Shown here one piece after another: positions 23,582 to 61,382 of a DNA stretch of 64,000 nt. The translations under genes and the position numbers were made by a program. A model generated the notes under the pieces. It searched no databases. It saw only the letters and a program-made list of their open reading frames with translations, and was not told the DNA's origin. The stretch is from positions 43,166,175 through 43,230,174 of the forward strand of contig OX381705.1 in NCBI GenBank assembly GCA_947462335.1, given 5' to 3'. Source of the DNA: Harmothoe impar (taxonomy: Eukaryota > Annelida > Polychaeta > Phyllodocida > Polynoidae). Numbering within the stretch: position 1 is the stretch's first letter; the number at the start of each line of letters is the position of its first letter.

Positions 23582-24440
23582 TTACAGATTATTTTGTATA
23601 CACCATGTATAATAGTTCTCCAGGTCTTCTTGAAGAAGATCCTTTGCAACCTGTCTCTTGTTATTACATAAGTGTATAACAGTGTCGTCTGCATAGAGAC
23701 GAACAGAACTATGCTTAACACATTTTGTCATGTCATTGACATAGTTACAGGAGAAAGAGTAAAGGCCCCAATATAGATCCTTGTGGGACACCGCAGACCA
23801 CAGGCAACATGCTAGAGGTGATACCATTAGTATTAACCACTTGTCTTCTGTTACTTAAATAACTGTAGAACCAATTCAGATTCAGTTGTCTAATACCGTA
23901 TCTTTCTAGTTTGGCAAGGAGTATACTGTGGTCTACGGTGTCAAAGGCCTTTCTTAAATCTATAAATACAGCCACTGTCTCAAGAGCAACATTTATATTA
24001 TGCAATAATTCATCAGTAAAACCACAGAGTGTATTGACAGTACTATGACCCGGACGGAATCCACCCTGTGTACACATCAATATTTTCTCCCTTTCAAGAA
24101 AACCAGAGACTCTGTTGTGTACAATACGTTCAACCAACTTACATGGCAAGGGCAGGAGCGAGATAGGCCTATAATTGTTTTCTGAACGTAGGTTACCAGA
24201 TTTTGGTATTGGGGTTACCTTTGAGATCTTCCATGACAGAGGAACAAGTCCTTTGGAGTAAGAAAGGTTGAATATCTTAACCAGTTTGTCAATTGAATGC
24301 CTAAACGCCAGTTTCAGGATTCTGGTTGGAATCCCTTCAATGGCGGATGATTTATTTATATTGATACAATCATACTCATCTAGCCACTTTATAATCATGT
24401 CATCCTTAAGCCTTAAGTATGATCTACCCATGACTACCAC
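23582..24440 (-). pseudogene. LINE reverse transcriptase (non-LTR), frameshifted
   Basis: The first frame (24440-23745) has the RT fingers and palm: SAIEGIPTRIL, SWKISKVTPIPKSG, NNYRPISLLP, GFRPGHSTVNTL, the palm A motif FIDLRKAFDTVDH, and GVPQGSILGPLLF. The second frame (23827-23582) carries the catalytic YADD box (RLYADDTVIH). The shift between them lies around 23750-23780. Motif spelling is that of the CR1/Jockey group. Inactive in this copy. Confidence 0.88.
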
Positions 24441-24467
24441 CTTCTCGACCTTTTCTTTGACGATTTT

Positions 24468-24939
24468 TCATGACATGAGAACTGGTAAGTGGTCAGTAAT
24501 ATGTACATTAATGGTACCAGAGGCTGACACACAGTCAATATTGGTAAAAATTAAGTCCAGAATCAAGTCTCTCTGGTCTTTAATAGGAGAGATGTGTGTG
24601 ATCTCATTTATGAGTTGCACTAACTTGAAGGGATTTAGTGTATCTACAAGGTTGTTATTCAAAGTTTTTTGTGTGAGAACATCAATCCACATACACATTT
24701 AGATAAATAATGCGCTTCATGTGGGGTTTACATATCACCAGTATTTCGAGTTCAATATCTTCATTAGACACATTGAAGTCCTCTAAACAATGATAGTCAT
24801 GTAATATATCATTACGAATGTAGATACATACACCTCCACCCACTTTTGTTTTATCTTTACGCTTATTTAACACAACTCTGTCCAGCCTATATCGGGTATA
24901 GTTTGCAATGGATACCCTTGGTGCTACCAATAGTGTCAA
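24468..24939 (-). pseudogene. LINE AP endonuclease remnant
   Basis: Two overlapping frames encode the middle and end of an exo-endo-phosphatase type endonuclease: a VGGGVCIYIRND segment (first frame, 24939-24682) and RDLILDLIFTN followed by TDHLPV (second frame, 24698-24468). The N-terminal catalytic part is missing, and a frameshift lies near 24690. It would nick target DNA to prime reverse transcription. Confidence 0.75.
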
Positions 24940-25516
24940 GACTCACCATCTAATGATAGTGAAGTCATGTTTTAACAGTTTAACACATTAATCCTTAATA
25001 CTAGATCAAGTAGTGATGAGCCGAAGTAGGCTGTACAAGTGTAATATACGGTAGACTTGTTGTATTTCCTTATGAGGACTTCGGCCTTTATGCCGTCCCC
25101 GTTAGGTTTGGTTAATTTTCTTGGGCAACTTGTCATTGACAGATTAGGGAGGAGTAGGACAGGCCCTAAATGAAAATATTTGTATGTGAATACAAGCATC
25201 TTGGTCTCTAGAGGGGGGGGGGGGGAGGGGGGAGGAGAGGAGGTTGATTCAAACAAGTAAAGTACATGATTAATTTTCAAGATCACACAGACAGCATACA
25301 GGTAATTTTAAACCGTAACAATTAATATAACTGAACTTTTAATTTTGTAGTTAAACAGGTACCTGCTCAGTGGGTAGTCTGGGAGGGTGAGTTTTGTAGT
25401 TTTATTTCTTGTACTTGATGCCAGAAAGTGTTGGTCTTAGAGGATTGTAATTTCTTTGCTTCCATACCATAACAGAAACAAAGTACTACAGGCCTTGCCT
25501 TAACACTATTGAAATT

Positions 25517-26404
25517 TTAGTAAGAAGTGTGTGAGGGAGCTAAGTAGTTTTTAGTGAAGACTACCAAGAGGTCTCTGGCCCACAAGTTTAGAAGATGTTG
25601 GCTCGGGTGAATACCATCAGGTAGAGCTGAATGTCCATCTGGCAGTGTAACATAAAAGTCTTTATCCTTCCCATGTCGGGTTTTGTGTACATATCTATGT
25701 AACCAGGGCATAGCAACATCATGTCTACCATTTATCCCTATCACTTCCTGGTTGAGGGATCTGACTACCTTGTCAATGATGCCCTGTTTATCATGGTACC
25801 TTGGAGCAAGTACTTCTAGGTTGGAACCTGTCAGTGGGCATAAGGTTACTACTGCAGACGGGTGATTCTGTGCCAACCATGCCATACCTAGTTCAGAGTA
25901 GGCCCACAGGTGACTTTTAAGGTCTTCCTGCCGGACCCAGTCAAAGGTGATTTCCTTAGTGACTTTGTTCTTGTTTGTGATATTGTTGACTCCTCCCAAG
26001 ATGTAGATGCAACCTTTGGGGTGATGTTCAAGATGTCGGTTGGCCCAGCTGAATAGTTGTTGGATTTTGACACCCGGGAATACAAACACATTAAACCTTA
26101 TGTCATTAGGGACAAAACTAGTACCAGTGAGCTCCTCGAAGGTTGCCAATTTAATTGGGTCGCTAGCAATATCATGAATGGTGATCTTAATAGCCTCAGA
26201 TAGGCTGCCATGCCTAGAATGCCCTCTAGAGTCTATAAAAATAGTGTGTCTAGGTAGAGGTCTCCAGAAGTGGGTCATTAGATTTTCCACCTGCCTCTTC
26301 CTCACACCACCATCCCCCTCAGACTCTGTCGAAGAACTCTGCCTTTCTGGCTTCTCTCTCGGCCTAGTCCTCCTGGGATTGGTCCTCCATTGCCAACCTC
26401 GTCC
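25517..26404 (-). CDS. SGNH-hydrolase-like esterase ORF of the CR1-like LINE
   Basis: Open from just after a TGA (26407-26405) to a stop at 25517. No ATG lies near the start; the first alternative start, GTG 26305, gives 262 residues. From that numbering: block I as DSRGHS at 25-30 (Ser26 as nucleophile); FPG at 76-78; GGVNNIT at 104-110 (Asn107); and the C-terminal LPDGIHPS with Asp230 and His233. All four SGNH blocks are therefore visible. The 5' ~30 codons are R-, P- and S-rich. CR1-family elements carry such esterases, perhaps for membrane or lipid interaction. Whether it was a separate ORF or the C-terminal part of ORF1 cannot be told, because the frame differs from the NADAR part. Confidence 0.7.
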   Translation of the reverse strand, partial: GRGWQWRTNPRRTRPREKPERQSSSTESEGDGGVRKRQVENLMTHFWRPLPRHTIFIDSRGHSRHGSLSEAIKITIHDIASDPIKLATFEELTGTSFVPNDIRFNVFVFPGVKIQQLFSWANRHLEHHPKGCIYILGGVNNITNKNKVTKEITFDWVRQEDLKSHLWAYSELGMAWLAQNHPSAVVTLCPLTGSNLEVLAPRYHDKQGIIDKVVRSLNQEVIGINGRHDVAMPWLHRYVHKTRHGKDKDFYVTLPDGHSALPDGIHPSQHLLNLWARDLLVVFTKNYLAPSHTSY

Positions 26405-26487
26405 TCAACTATGAAATTGTCTCTGATCTTCTCCAGGAGTTGACCTAGTTTGTTGGACTTTTCTAGATTGACAGCAGCCTGGCAGAT

Positions 26488-27306
26488 TTAGTCTTTCTGG
26501 CCTAGGTGGAATCCACAGCCCCACTTAGGGTCTTTGGTTCCCTCGTACAGATGGCCCTTAAGGCCAACTAGATATGCTCGGTATTCAGGGACTCTAAACT
26601 TGCACTCAAGGATCTCAGTCATCACTTGCTCGTCCATGTCCTGCCATTCTTTGGTTTGTTTGCATGCCTTAGCAGCATACATGCAGTCTCGTGGTTCAGT
26701 GGCAGCTTTGACCTTCTTTAGGACTTGTGGTTGCTTAGATACAATACACATTCGAGTGGTGTAGGCTTGTTCCACTGAGTCATATTGCTCATCCTGATAG
26801 GAGAATACACATGGGTGAAGGTTTGAGAGTTTCGAGTGTTCCGTTTGAAATACCCATCCATCAAGTGCAGGTATTGTTTTGGCATTGGCCATGGATATAC
26901 CATGCGGTAGGTTGTCAATCTGTTCAAAGGAGTAGGGGGTTTTGTTTATAAACAGTGTTAGGCCCCTTACCTGAGCATCGAGTGACTTGGATCTGGCTAA
27001 GGCGTGTAAACACCTCAACTCCCTTTGCTTGGCTCTGTCGGCTGGTGATAAATCATCCGCTAAGTGTACACCGTGCCATTCAGGTACACCTTTCAGATTG
27101 GCAATATTACCAAAGATCTGGCTTTTGTAGTGTGCTGATGAAAAGTAAACGATTATTGGCCTATTTCTAGGTTTCCCCGTCTTGTCCGTCTCTTTTTTCC
27201 CTCTCAGAGTCACACTTGTAGCGACATTGGCGTCAAATGGAAGGTTAAGGTCGCCCCGAATTTTGTTTAGTTTCGTACATAAATTTACGTCACTGTTTTC
27301 GTTCAC
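26488..27306 (-). pseudogene. LINE ORF1, RRM-like and NADAR domain part
   Basis: 272 residues, open in the -1 frame relative to the coiled-coil part and overlapping its stop. Residues ~1-75 resemble the RRM-like region of L1-type ORF1 (RPIIVYFSS, IANLKGV), and ~85-130 the basic segment after it. Residues ~150-268 are a NADAR (YbiA-like) domain: the KLSNLHPCVF motif at 159-168, YDSVEQAY at 175-182, a KFRVPEYRAYL segment at 236-246, and the closing DPKWGCG at 259-265. NADAR proteins are N-glycosidases; characterised members remove ADP-ribose from guanine or hydrolyse riboflavin intermediates. A role for it in a LINE, such as protecting element nucleic acid from ADP-ribosylation, is inference. 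The key conserved residues appear retained although the copy is otherwise decayed. Confidence 0.8.
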
Positions 27307-27707
27307 CCCTTCAATAGACTTTTTTGCTGTTCCAAATTGTCTTGCCTCATGAATCTCGTAGCGTGTTGTTGTACTTCAGACTGTACAGCGCCTAAATTGA
27401 CTTTGTTTGTGTCCATGAGACCCGTAAGGGATTCCAGGCTTTTCGAAATCGTGTCAATTTGGTCGACCGTCTTTCTATTGATGCCTTCGGCGCTTTCAAT
27501 TCTTTTCTCAATTCTATCAAGTAGTTTGGTGGAGAGTTTACCGACCTTTATCTGGTTGTTCAGCCTTTGTTCAATTTCATTGACCTTTTCCTTTATTTGC
27601 TTTGTACTTGACTTTGAATGTAGCTGCGGTAGAAGTGTTTCTTCCTCGGATTCGGAGTCGTTGCCCTCCGGGGACCCCTTACAGGGCTCTGCGCCATTTT
27701 TCGCCAT
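27303..27707 (-). pseudogene. LINE ORF1, N-terminal coiled-coil part (frameshifted)
   Basis: Begins at ATG 27707 in good context (AACAATGGCG). An acidic N-terminus is followed by a coiled coil (heptads around KQIKEKVNEIEQRLNNQIKV). It ends with a DNLEQQ motif typical of the L1-ORF1-like junction between coiled coil and RRM. It stops at TGA 27305, just after a run of four Gs. One extra G there would continue into the next frame, which carries the expected downstream domain, so a 1-bp deletion (or sequencing error) is likely. ORF1 proteins bind element RNA as multimers. Confidence 0.75.
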
Positions 27708-27910
27708 TGTTGCAATTTGCGGGAAATTCAAATTTGTAAACCGAGAATTCTAAGTATTCCTTATAAAACAGTACTTTAGCCTCCAATGTAGAGAGTCCTT
27801 GGACCTTGATGGGTGTTATTGTCCAGTTTTGGGGTTGATAATATAATTTTGAACGTGATTTATGCCGAAAATTGTCCCCTTGACTCGCCAGCACGTCCTA
27901 ACCAGTTGCC

Positions 27911-29139
27911 GCCATTGTTTAGGTGATACCAGGGTATTCCTATACAGGCTGTCCTGGTAAAATCAGACTCAACCTGCTAAATGACCATGCTTGTACTTGG
28001 TGGTTGCCATGGATTGATACACTGAATTCATTCTAAATGAGATAGTAGAAGGGCTCACATAGATTACTATGCTGTAAATCGATCAGGAATGCAATTTTAA
28101 TATCAAAGACTTTGACCAAAGAAGTACAGTCATTTGATAGCAATTAGTATAACTATTATGCTAATTGAATAAAGATATCCTTAAAAGAAAGAGACATAGA
28201 GCTTATTGGCATTTAGGATAGAGCAATATGCATATTCTATAACACATTCTCAAGAAGTAGAAATCATATCTGCTTGTACAATGTCATATTGATGATACTA
28301 TACACCAAATTTTACCACCTGCAATAATAAGTGGGGGTTTCCTGCTCAAAAATATTCCCAAGAATCCCTTATCAAAATAGATTTTAAAGCCTTTATTATG
28401 CTGCATATGCGAGTAACTCAACTGGAGTGACAGGTGCAGTGTGGAGTTGATGGCATGGATATATGTAGCAATGGAAGTTAGAGAGTAGTAATTATACAAA
28501 CACCTAATGATGGACAGCAAATAAGGTGTGCTGAGGTGCCTTGTTTTATACCTTCCCCATCCTTCAGATGAGAGCATCACTTATTTGTTGATTTTATGTT
28601 CAAAATAAATTAAATTGAGTGAATAGTAACCGTTAAGGAAAACTGACATAGACACAACATTAATATCAGCACGAGTCGGAATGGAGCAGGGGCGGGACTG
28701 TGGGCCTTATTATAGAGTTGGGGGTTTAAAGGTAGAAGGGAGGGTTCGGTCAATATTGATCTACCAACAATTGCACTTGGGACTAGATCAGTTTGATATA
28801 ATGATGATGTGATAAAAGCAAAAAAAAAATCAATATTTCATAGTGCTAAAATTTGATATATTGGCAATTGAAGATAGGACACCCTTAACAATAACCTGTT
28901 ATGGGAAAATCTCTAATAATATCTTAACTGAACTTCTCAGATGTTTAGAGGAGATCATTAGTAACACAATCAATGCAATGGTATTGGTAGTCATAGGTGC
29001 AACTGAAGAGCCATGACCGATTTAGGGGAGAAACACATATCTAGAAAATTGTATTTTTTCTATATTTTGCAACACAGAAAAAAAGCCAACAATTTGTAAC
29101 CAAAACCTTAGCCATCTATACATAAGATTATGCAATACA
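27911..29139. other. No gene seen
   Basis: AT-rich non-coding sequence upstream of the LINE. Small ORFs lack any recognisable domain. Confidence 0.4.
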
Positions 29140-29506
29140 TACAGGGGTAGACACTAACTTTTTCAGCTGTGGGCCACCCGGGCCCGTAGCTCCAAAAATC
29201 TATGGGCCCGGACTTTAAGCTGTGGGCCAGGGAATATATTTTACTTTTTTCAAAGAGAAAATCATATAAATTCCCGATTTACCTATGTTAAAATGACACC
29301 AAATTGCTTCATTTCCTCACATTTTTTCTCTTTCTAACGGCATATTACATGGCTATACTGATCAATTATATTCCTATCAAATATCTTGCAAAATTTCCTG
29401 TGGGCCACCCGGGCCCATGGGAAGGTAATTTTGAAGAAAACTACGGGCCCGGGCCCAAAATTACAGGCCATTGGCTCCCGGGCCAGCGTTAGTGTCTACC
29501 CCTGTA
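29140..29506. repeat. MITE with TACAGGGGTAGACACTAAC ends, ~367 bp
   Basis: The left end TACAGGGGTAGACACTA is the exact inverse of the right end TAGTGTCTACCCCTGTA. Inner arms repeat GGGCCACCCGGGCCC-type phrases in both orientations. TA may be the target duplication. Confidence 0.8.
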
Positions 29507-29846
29507 CATATTACTAACAAAATAATAGTGATTCATTGATGAAAATATGAATTTTGGGAATTATTCAAATATTTTCTAGTCAGTTTAAATGCCTATAATA
29601 GAGTAGCGCATATCTTTTAGCAACAATGAAAAACATAATGTGGCATATAAAGGGTTATTAAAGGTGAGTTACGACATATACAAGATAGTACAGGAACTTT
29701 AGGTTTTTACCTGGAAATAAATACCATAAAGCTGAAATAGATTGGTTTTGGTATTGTTATCACTGTACTAAAAGTCCTGGAGTGTCCTGTGTGTGTTTCC
29801 ATTAAAAAACGGCCAGATCTAATATGGCCGCCAGATAATCAGAATC

Positions 29847-30313
29847 TCATCTCCTATGACAACAATATTTGTCCTAGAAGGACATAAACCTTTCCTACCC
29901 CCCCCTAAAAAGGGTCCAAGGAATTCACTGGTGTTATTGGTTTGTTGCAAGGACAAACAATTGCCTAGCAACAGCAGGTTTGTCTAGCAACCTGGGCCTA
30001 ACTCATCTCCTATGACAACAATATTCATCCTAGAAGAATATAAATCTTACCTACCCCCCTAAAATGAATCCAAAGAATTCACTGTTGTCATTGGTTTGTT
30101 GCTAGGATAAGTGGTTGCTTAGCAACAGCAGGTTTGCCTAACAACCCGGGCTTAAACTCATCTCCTATGACAACAATATTTTATCCTAGAAGAATATAAA
30201 CCTTACCTACCCCCCTAAAATTGGCCCAAGGAATCCACTGGTGTCATTGGTTTGTTGCTGGGACAAGTGGTTGCTTAATTCCAGCAGGTTTGCCTATCAA
30301 CCTGGGCTTAAAA
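29847..30313. repeat. Tandem repeat, ~155-bp unit, three copies
   Basis: Units begin CTCATCTCCTATGACAACAA at about 29847, 30002 and 30158, and end near AACCTGGGCTTA. Each contains TGGTTTGTTGC and GCAGGTTTG. No ORF. Confidence 0.85.
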
Positions 30314-31288
30314 GCAAATATCTACAGCAAGACCCCCATGATGCTATTCAGGAAGACCCTGGTATCTTTAAATAATATATATCACAGGACAACTATTTTG
30401 CTGCATTAGTTCATGTAACTAACAATGTTCATGAATATTTGAGCTTGATGTCCATTTGCATCCAGAATAAATGATGAATTCTCAACTGCAACTGTTTCTT
30501 TAGCAGAAAAAACTTAATGGTTTGAGATCAAACTAGCTAGATTCTATAGATTATACATATGTTATCATATGCAAGCATACTAGAATTACTAGAGGATATA
30601 TATGCATCTGTATTGGAAATGCTAAACTAGTTTAAGCCAATAGTTTACATGGAATGCATCGTGCAGCTCTGAGAAAGAATATTGATGATGCAGTGGAGTA
30701 CATGAAATAGCAGCGAAGGATTCTTACTCAAGGACGGCAGGTGATGGGTTAGTGTGTAAGGCAGACCGTAAGGGAACTGATATATTCCAATTCTTATTGC
30801 ATCTCTTGTACTATAAGTACATGTGAACACAACTGTGAAACAGAACTATTCTCATGCAAGTAAATGATAGATATGTTTGTTAACCTCAATAATCATAATA
30901 ATTTTACAGTGGATATTCTAGCAACAAGTGATTAACTATACACTTTCACTTCTATCCTAGGGGTTCTCTTATAGTGTAAGGAAAAGCGGAATGAAAAATT
31001 GATCTGGGGACCCATCCCAGCAAGCACCTTACATAAAAATAACTAGTTATTTCATGATATCATTTTTCGTTTCCAAGACATATGCAAGAAGTTTTTATGT
31101 GTCCTTTTGCATGGGGTTTTCATGTAACAATATTTGTGTGTATTTTACATAAACATATTTATTTAAAAAAAACATATTTATTAGTGATACCTTTGGACTT
31201 AGCAATAATGACATATATATGACTAGCTGTAACAGATATCTAAAACATTTAAATGTAGACATATCAAAAATATGTGATATGGAGATAT
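30314..31288. other. No gene seen
   Basis: AT-rich non-coding sequence with no repeat or coding feature recognised. Confidence 0.4.
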
Positions 31289-31891
31289 GTGAGCAGGCAG
31301 GCAGAAAGAGTAATCCGAGGGGAAAAGGCAAAATGCTCTAAAGCTAATATTAAAGGAGATTTTGATGAAAATGCTTAAAGTAATGTCAAATTTATCTTGG
31401 GTGAACTTTTTATGCTGCTTCTGATTATGCTTATTAGAACATTCCATTTTGAGGGAATCCTTATTTGGAACATTTTATATCCTTATTTGGAAAGTTTTTT
31501 TCTCTAAATTGACCTATTTCTGGTTGCCATGGAAACGGTTCTTTCATTCTAAAATGTAATTCAGGTCAATAAAGGGATCCATAAGGCATGTAACGCTAAA
31601 ATCAGAATATAAATATCTCTTCTTTAATGGAATTTATGGACAAAACCATTTCATGAAGTTTGACAAAAATATCTTTCATATATTTTACATATATCTTATG
31701 ATAATTATGGTTTTAGTATGTCGTATGCCAAATTCATGGTTTTGTTATTTTTGAATACCCCCATCTTCAGGGGGCCAGTACTTCCTCCCTATGTGGACTA
31801 GCTAAGCATGTGATACACCATTTTAAAGATCAGAACACAAATTTCAATCTTTAATTTCCCCTCGGATTACCCTTTCTGCTTGCCTGCTCAC
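31289..31891. repeat. MITE family copy 1 (GTGAGCAGGCA ends, ~600 bp, X-box motif)
   Basis: Left end GTGAGCAGGCAGGCAGAAAG and right end CTTTCTGCTTGCCTGCTCAC form about 37 bp of near-perfect inverted repeat. It carries GTTGCCATGGAAAC at 31523-31536, an RFX/X-box-like motif. Sister copies are at 47613-48222 and 55225-55835. Confidence 0.8.
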
Positions 31892-32166
31892 AATTATCTA
31901 CAAGGCGTGTTGCAGGGATGATATTTATACCAGTTTTGAGTATACCCCCTCCCCAGTAGTGATTATAAATCAGATAGGATAATTAAGATACCTCTGAGAG
32001 AGATTGTAGACATCATAAAGTTATGTCCATTTTATGTCAATGTATGACATGTCCATAGACACTCTGCATAGGAAACAAGTAACACCTGTTCTGTGAAAGA
32101 CACTTTGCAGGCATTTTCCATTCCATACAGACACATTTATCCTAGCCAGGAGTCCCAGATTTGATA

Positions 32167-32846
32167 TCAGCCCAAAGCCAGAATTCCTCCTTATATAATT
32201 TCAAAGGACACAGAAAATGTGTCCACCTATGTGCCTTGGTTATCCAACTATATTTCAACAGGTTATTGTAACACAAGTGACACCTTGTATATCACAGAGG
32301 AAATCTAGTCCAACCTTGTCCCTCATTGCAGTGTATAGAATTAATTTGATCCAACTTATTCATGAAGAATGTATGAATGCTGATTAAAATGTGATAGCCT
32401 GACAAAATGAGACCCCTGGTGTTGGAGTTCAGAACTATAATAGGTCATATTCTGGCAAGATTGTGACATCATTAAAATAATAGGAGTATGGATTTATTCC
32501 AATATAACTTATTTATGACATTACAATCTTGTACAATCTTGTAATATATGACATCTATAAGTCGACATAACTATTATCCTATCATAGTTCTGAGCTCCAA
32601 CACTAGGGGTCTCATTTTGCAATGTGATCACATTCTGATCAGCATTCCCCCATTCTTGATTAAAAGTTGGATGAAATTATTATTGCAATAAGAGACAAAC
32701 TTGGACTAAATTTCTTCGGTAATATGTAATGTGTTACTTGTGTTACAGTGACTTGGTGAATGATAGTTGGACAGCCAAGGCACATGGGTGGACACCTTTC
32801 TGTGTCCTTTGAGATTGTATAAGCAGGAATTCTGGCTTTGGGCTGA
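32167..32846. repeat. Long inverted repeat (foldback), ~680 bp
   Basis: The left arm starts TCAGCCCAAAGCCAGAATTC, and the right arm is its reverse complement, ending GAATTCTGGCTTTGGGCTGA. Matches continue inward through phrases such as GTGTCCACC and GAGACCCCT to a centre near 32510, giving arms of over 300 bp at perhaps 80-90% identity. No coding sequence. Confidence 0.8.
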
Positions 32847-33083
32847 CAATCACCATAAGTCTAAGGAACTTCACATTCTCACATTCAAAAAACTGTGGTA
32901 GGAGTCACCAGATCTTCTAATACTGGCTTACTGGTATACCCATCATCTTAAAAAGTGGCTTCCGGAAAAGTCCTCTATATCAAGGTATTGAGCTTTGGAA
33001 CCAGATGGATGTGTCATGTAGAACCACCACCAGGAGGGCAGTCTTTTGTGAAAAGGCCAAGGTTAAAATAACCAAATTAACCA

Positions 33084-33144
33084 AGGATTGAACTCACGAC
33101 CTGCGGTGTTGGACACGGGCCCTGATCCGTTGCGCCACAGAGCC
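33084..33144 (-). repeat. tRNA-Arg-like SINE head
   Basis: The minus strand begins GGCTCTGTGGCGCAACGGAT, matching the start of animal tRNA-Arg including the A box, and ends with the B-box-like GAGTTCAATCC. The acceptor stem does not close well, so this is a SINE head or relic rather than a working tRNA. Confidence 0.6.
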
Positions 33145-33280
33145 AGTGTTACAAATGGTCATATTGGGATATAAGCTACCTCTGCCATGCTACAGCCTTG
33201 TTGCTAAAGATCCCTAATGAGAGGTGGCTAGACCAAGGATGGATCCCACAACCCCTCTTGTACATATAACAAGGAAAAGT

Positions 33281-33434
33281 GCTGTAGATCTAAACATCAC
33301 TACCGTAACCTGCATCTACAGTAACAGAATTGTACATGTACACTAAAATTTGCTGTATTATTCTTTACAGCTAAAGTACTGTACATCTACAGCAAATTTT
33401 GCTGTTCACGAACAACAACTTTTTACAGTGTACA
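33281..33434. repeat. Fragment of the CTGTA/TACAG repeat family
   Basis: Has the same TACAGCAAATTTTGCTGT-type palindromes and a terminal CTTTTTACAGTGTA as the element at 17293-18084. Confidence 0.6.
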
Positions 33435-34127
33435 AAGATAAATATTAAAATCTGTCATATATCATTTTCATACTTGAATACCTGTACTGTATTTTTGAAC
33501 ATCATTCCATGAATAAAAATACTTTATAAATTCAAAAACAAATACTGTAGATAAGATAGTGGCTTTATCTACAAAGACAAATGTTTCCAAACCTCGCGAG
33601 CGTTTCTAGTGTGCTCCCTGCAGAGGACTTTGTATGATAATACGGGTATCACACAATTTCGTAAATTCAAATCTGAGCCCAATGCTCTTATGTGTGTACG
33701 ACAACATGGCCATATTATAATTATGTTAATCGAGGATCAAGTGAGTGGCTTTTCTTTAATGTTCAGAAATCCAATTAGAGTGACAACCACATGGCCTTTG
33801 AGTTTTTGTCTAGAAAATAGAATACATTGACAAAAAAATGACGAAATGTTTTTTAAACGAAGGCTCTGGTCCAAGTGCGATGATACATGATATAATTAGA
33901 CAAAAAAAGAGGTCTGTTTCAGGTCACCCGACCGACCCTATCAAAATAGGGCCGACCCTACTTTTTTATGCAATTTTGAAGAAAAGGGTACTTTTACCCT
34001 TTATTGGTCTTCGGAGAAGCCGGCTGGTACTGTGGTGTTTAAAAAAAAAGTTTAAAAAACGAATGAGGATTTCAGCACTTCTTAAACGCTGACATTCCTC
34101 AAAAGTGATGCAATATTAGCGTAACAA

Positions 34128-34235
34128 CCCAGTGGGCACAGACCCCTTATTGAGCGCTTATTTAGCTCTGCATATTCTCTGTAGAACTTAATAAGCGCTT
34201 ATTAAGTGCTGCTTTTGTGAGGTGTGCCCACTGGG
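34128..34235. repeat. Short palindromic MITE, 108 bp
   Basis: Starts CCCAGTGGGCACA and ends TGTGCCCACTGGG. Inside are AATAAGCGCTTATT-type palindromes. It lies 250 bp upstream of the first coding exon of the cysteine-rich peptide gene. Confidence 0.75.
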
Positions 34236-34501
34236 AATGGCCAGTGTGGGTTGGCTGCACCGTAAGTTCTAAATATTGGTGAAATTGTTATAATTAGCAC
34301 AGAAAATATGGATAGAACAGCACATCTTGTATGTTAACCCCATTTGCCCTCTTCTCCTCCGTAGGGCTATATCTTACAAATGCTGATTATCATGTGATAA
34401 AAAAACCCACTGAAATTGAAGGTCTTGAGCTATTAAAGTTGCTAAGGGTTGTCGTGCTGACTGTGTGTTTTGCTTGTTGCAGAGAGCTGTCTCCGCCCGC
34501 T

Positions 34502-61382
<26,881 letters not shown>

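Larger units (their letters stand above)
22930..27910 (-). mobile_element. Decayed CR1-like LINE with NADAR and SGNH domains
   Basis: Minus-strand blocks occur in the expected order: ORF1 coiled coil and RRM-like region, NADAR domain (27707-26488), SGNH esterase (26404-25517), apurinic-endonuclease remnant (24939-24468), reverse transcriptase (24440-23582) and RT C-terminal remnant (23219-23010). CR1-group LINEs are known to carry SGNH-type esterases in ORF1, which supports the family call. Several frameshifts and a missing endonuclease N-terminus show it is dead. Ends are approximate: no target duplication or 3' terminal repeat was identified. That all blocks belong to one insertion is inferred from order and strand. 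Confidence 0.82.

Noticed and set aside
24268..24702. 144-codon plus-strand ORF
   Set aside because: Opposite strand of the LINE endonuclease and reverse transcriptase remnants.
29847..30313. A CRISPR-like or satellite array
   Set aside because: Only three long direct copies with no short repeat/spacer pattern; an ordinary eukaryotic tandem duplication.
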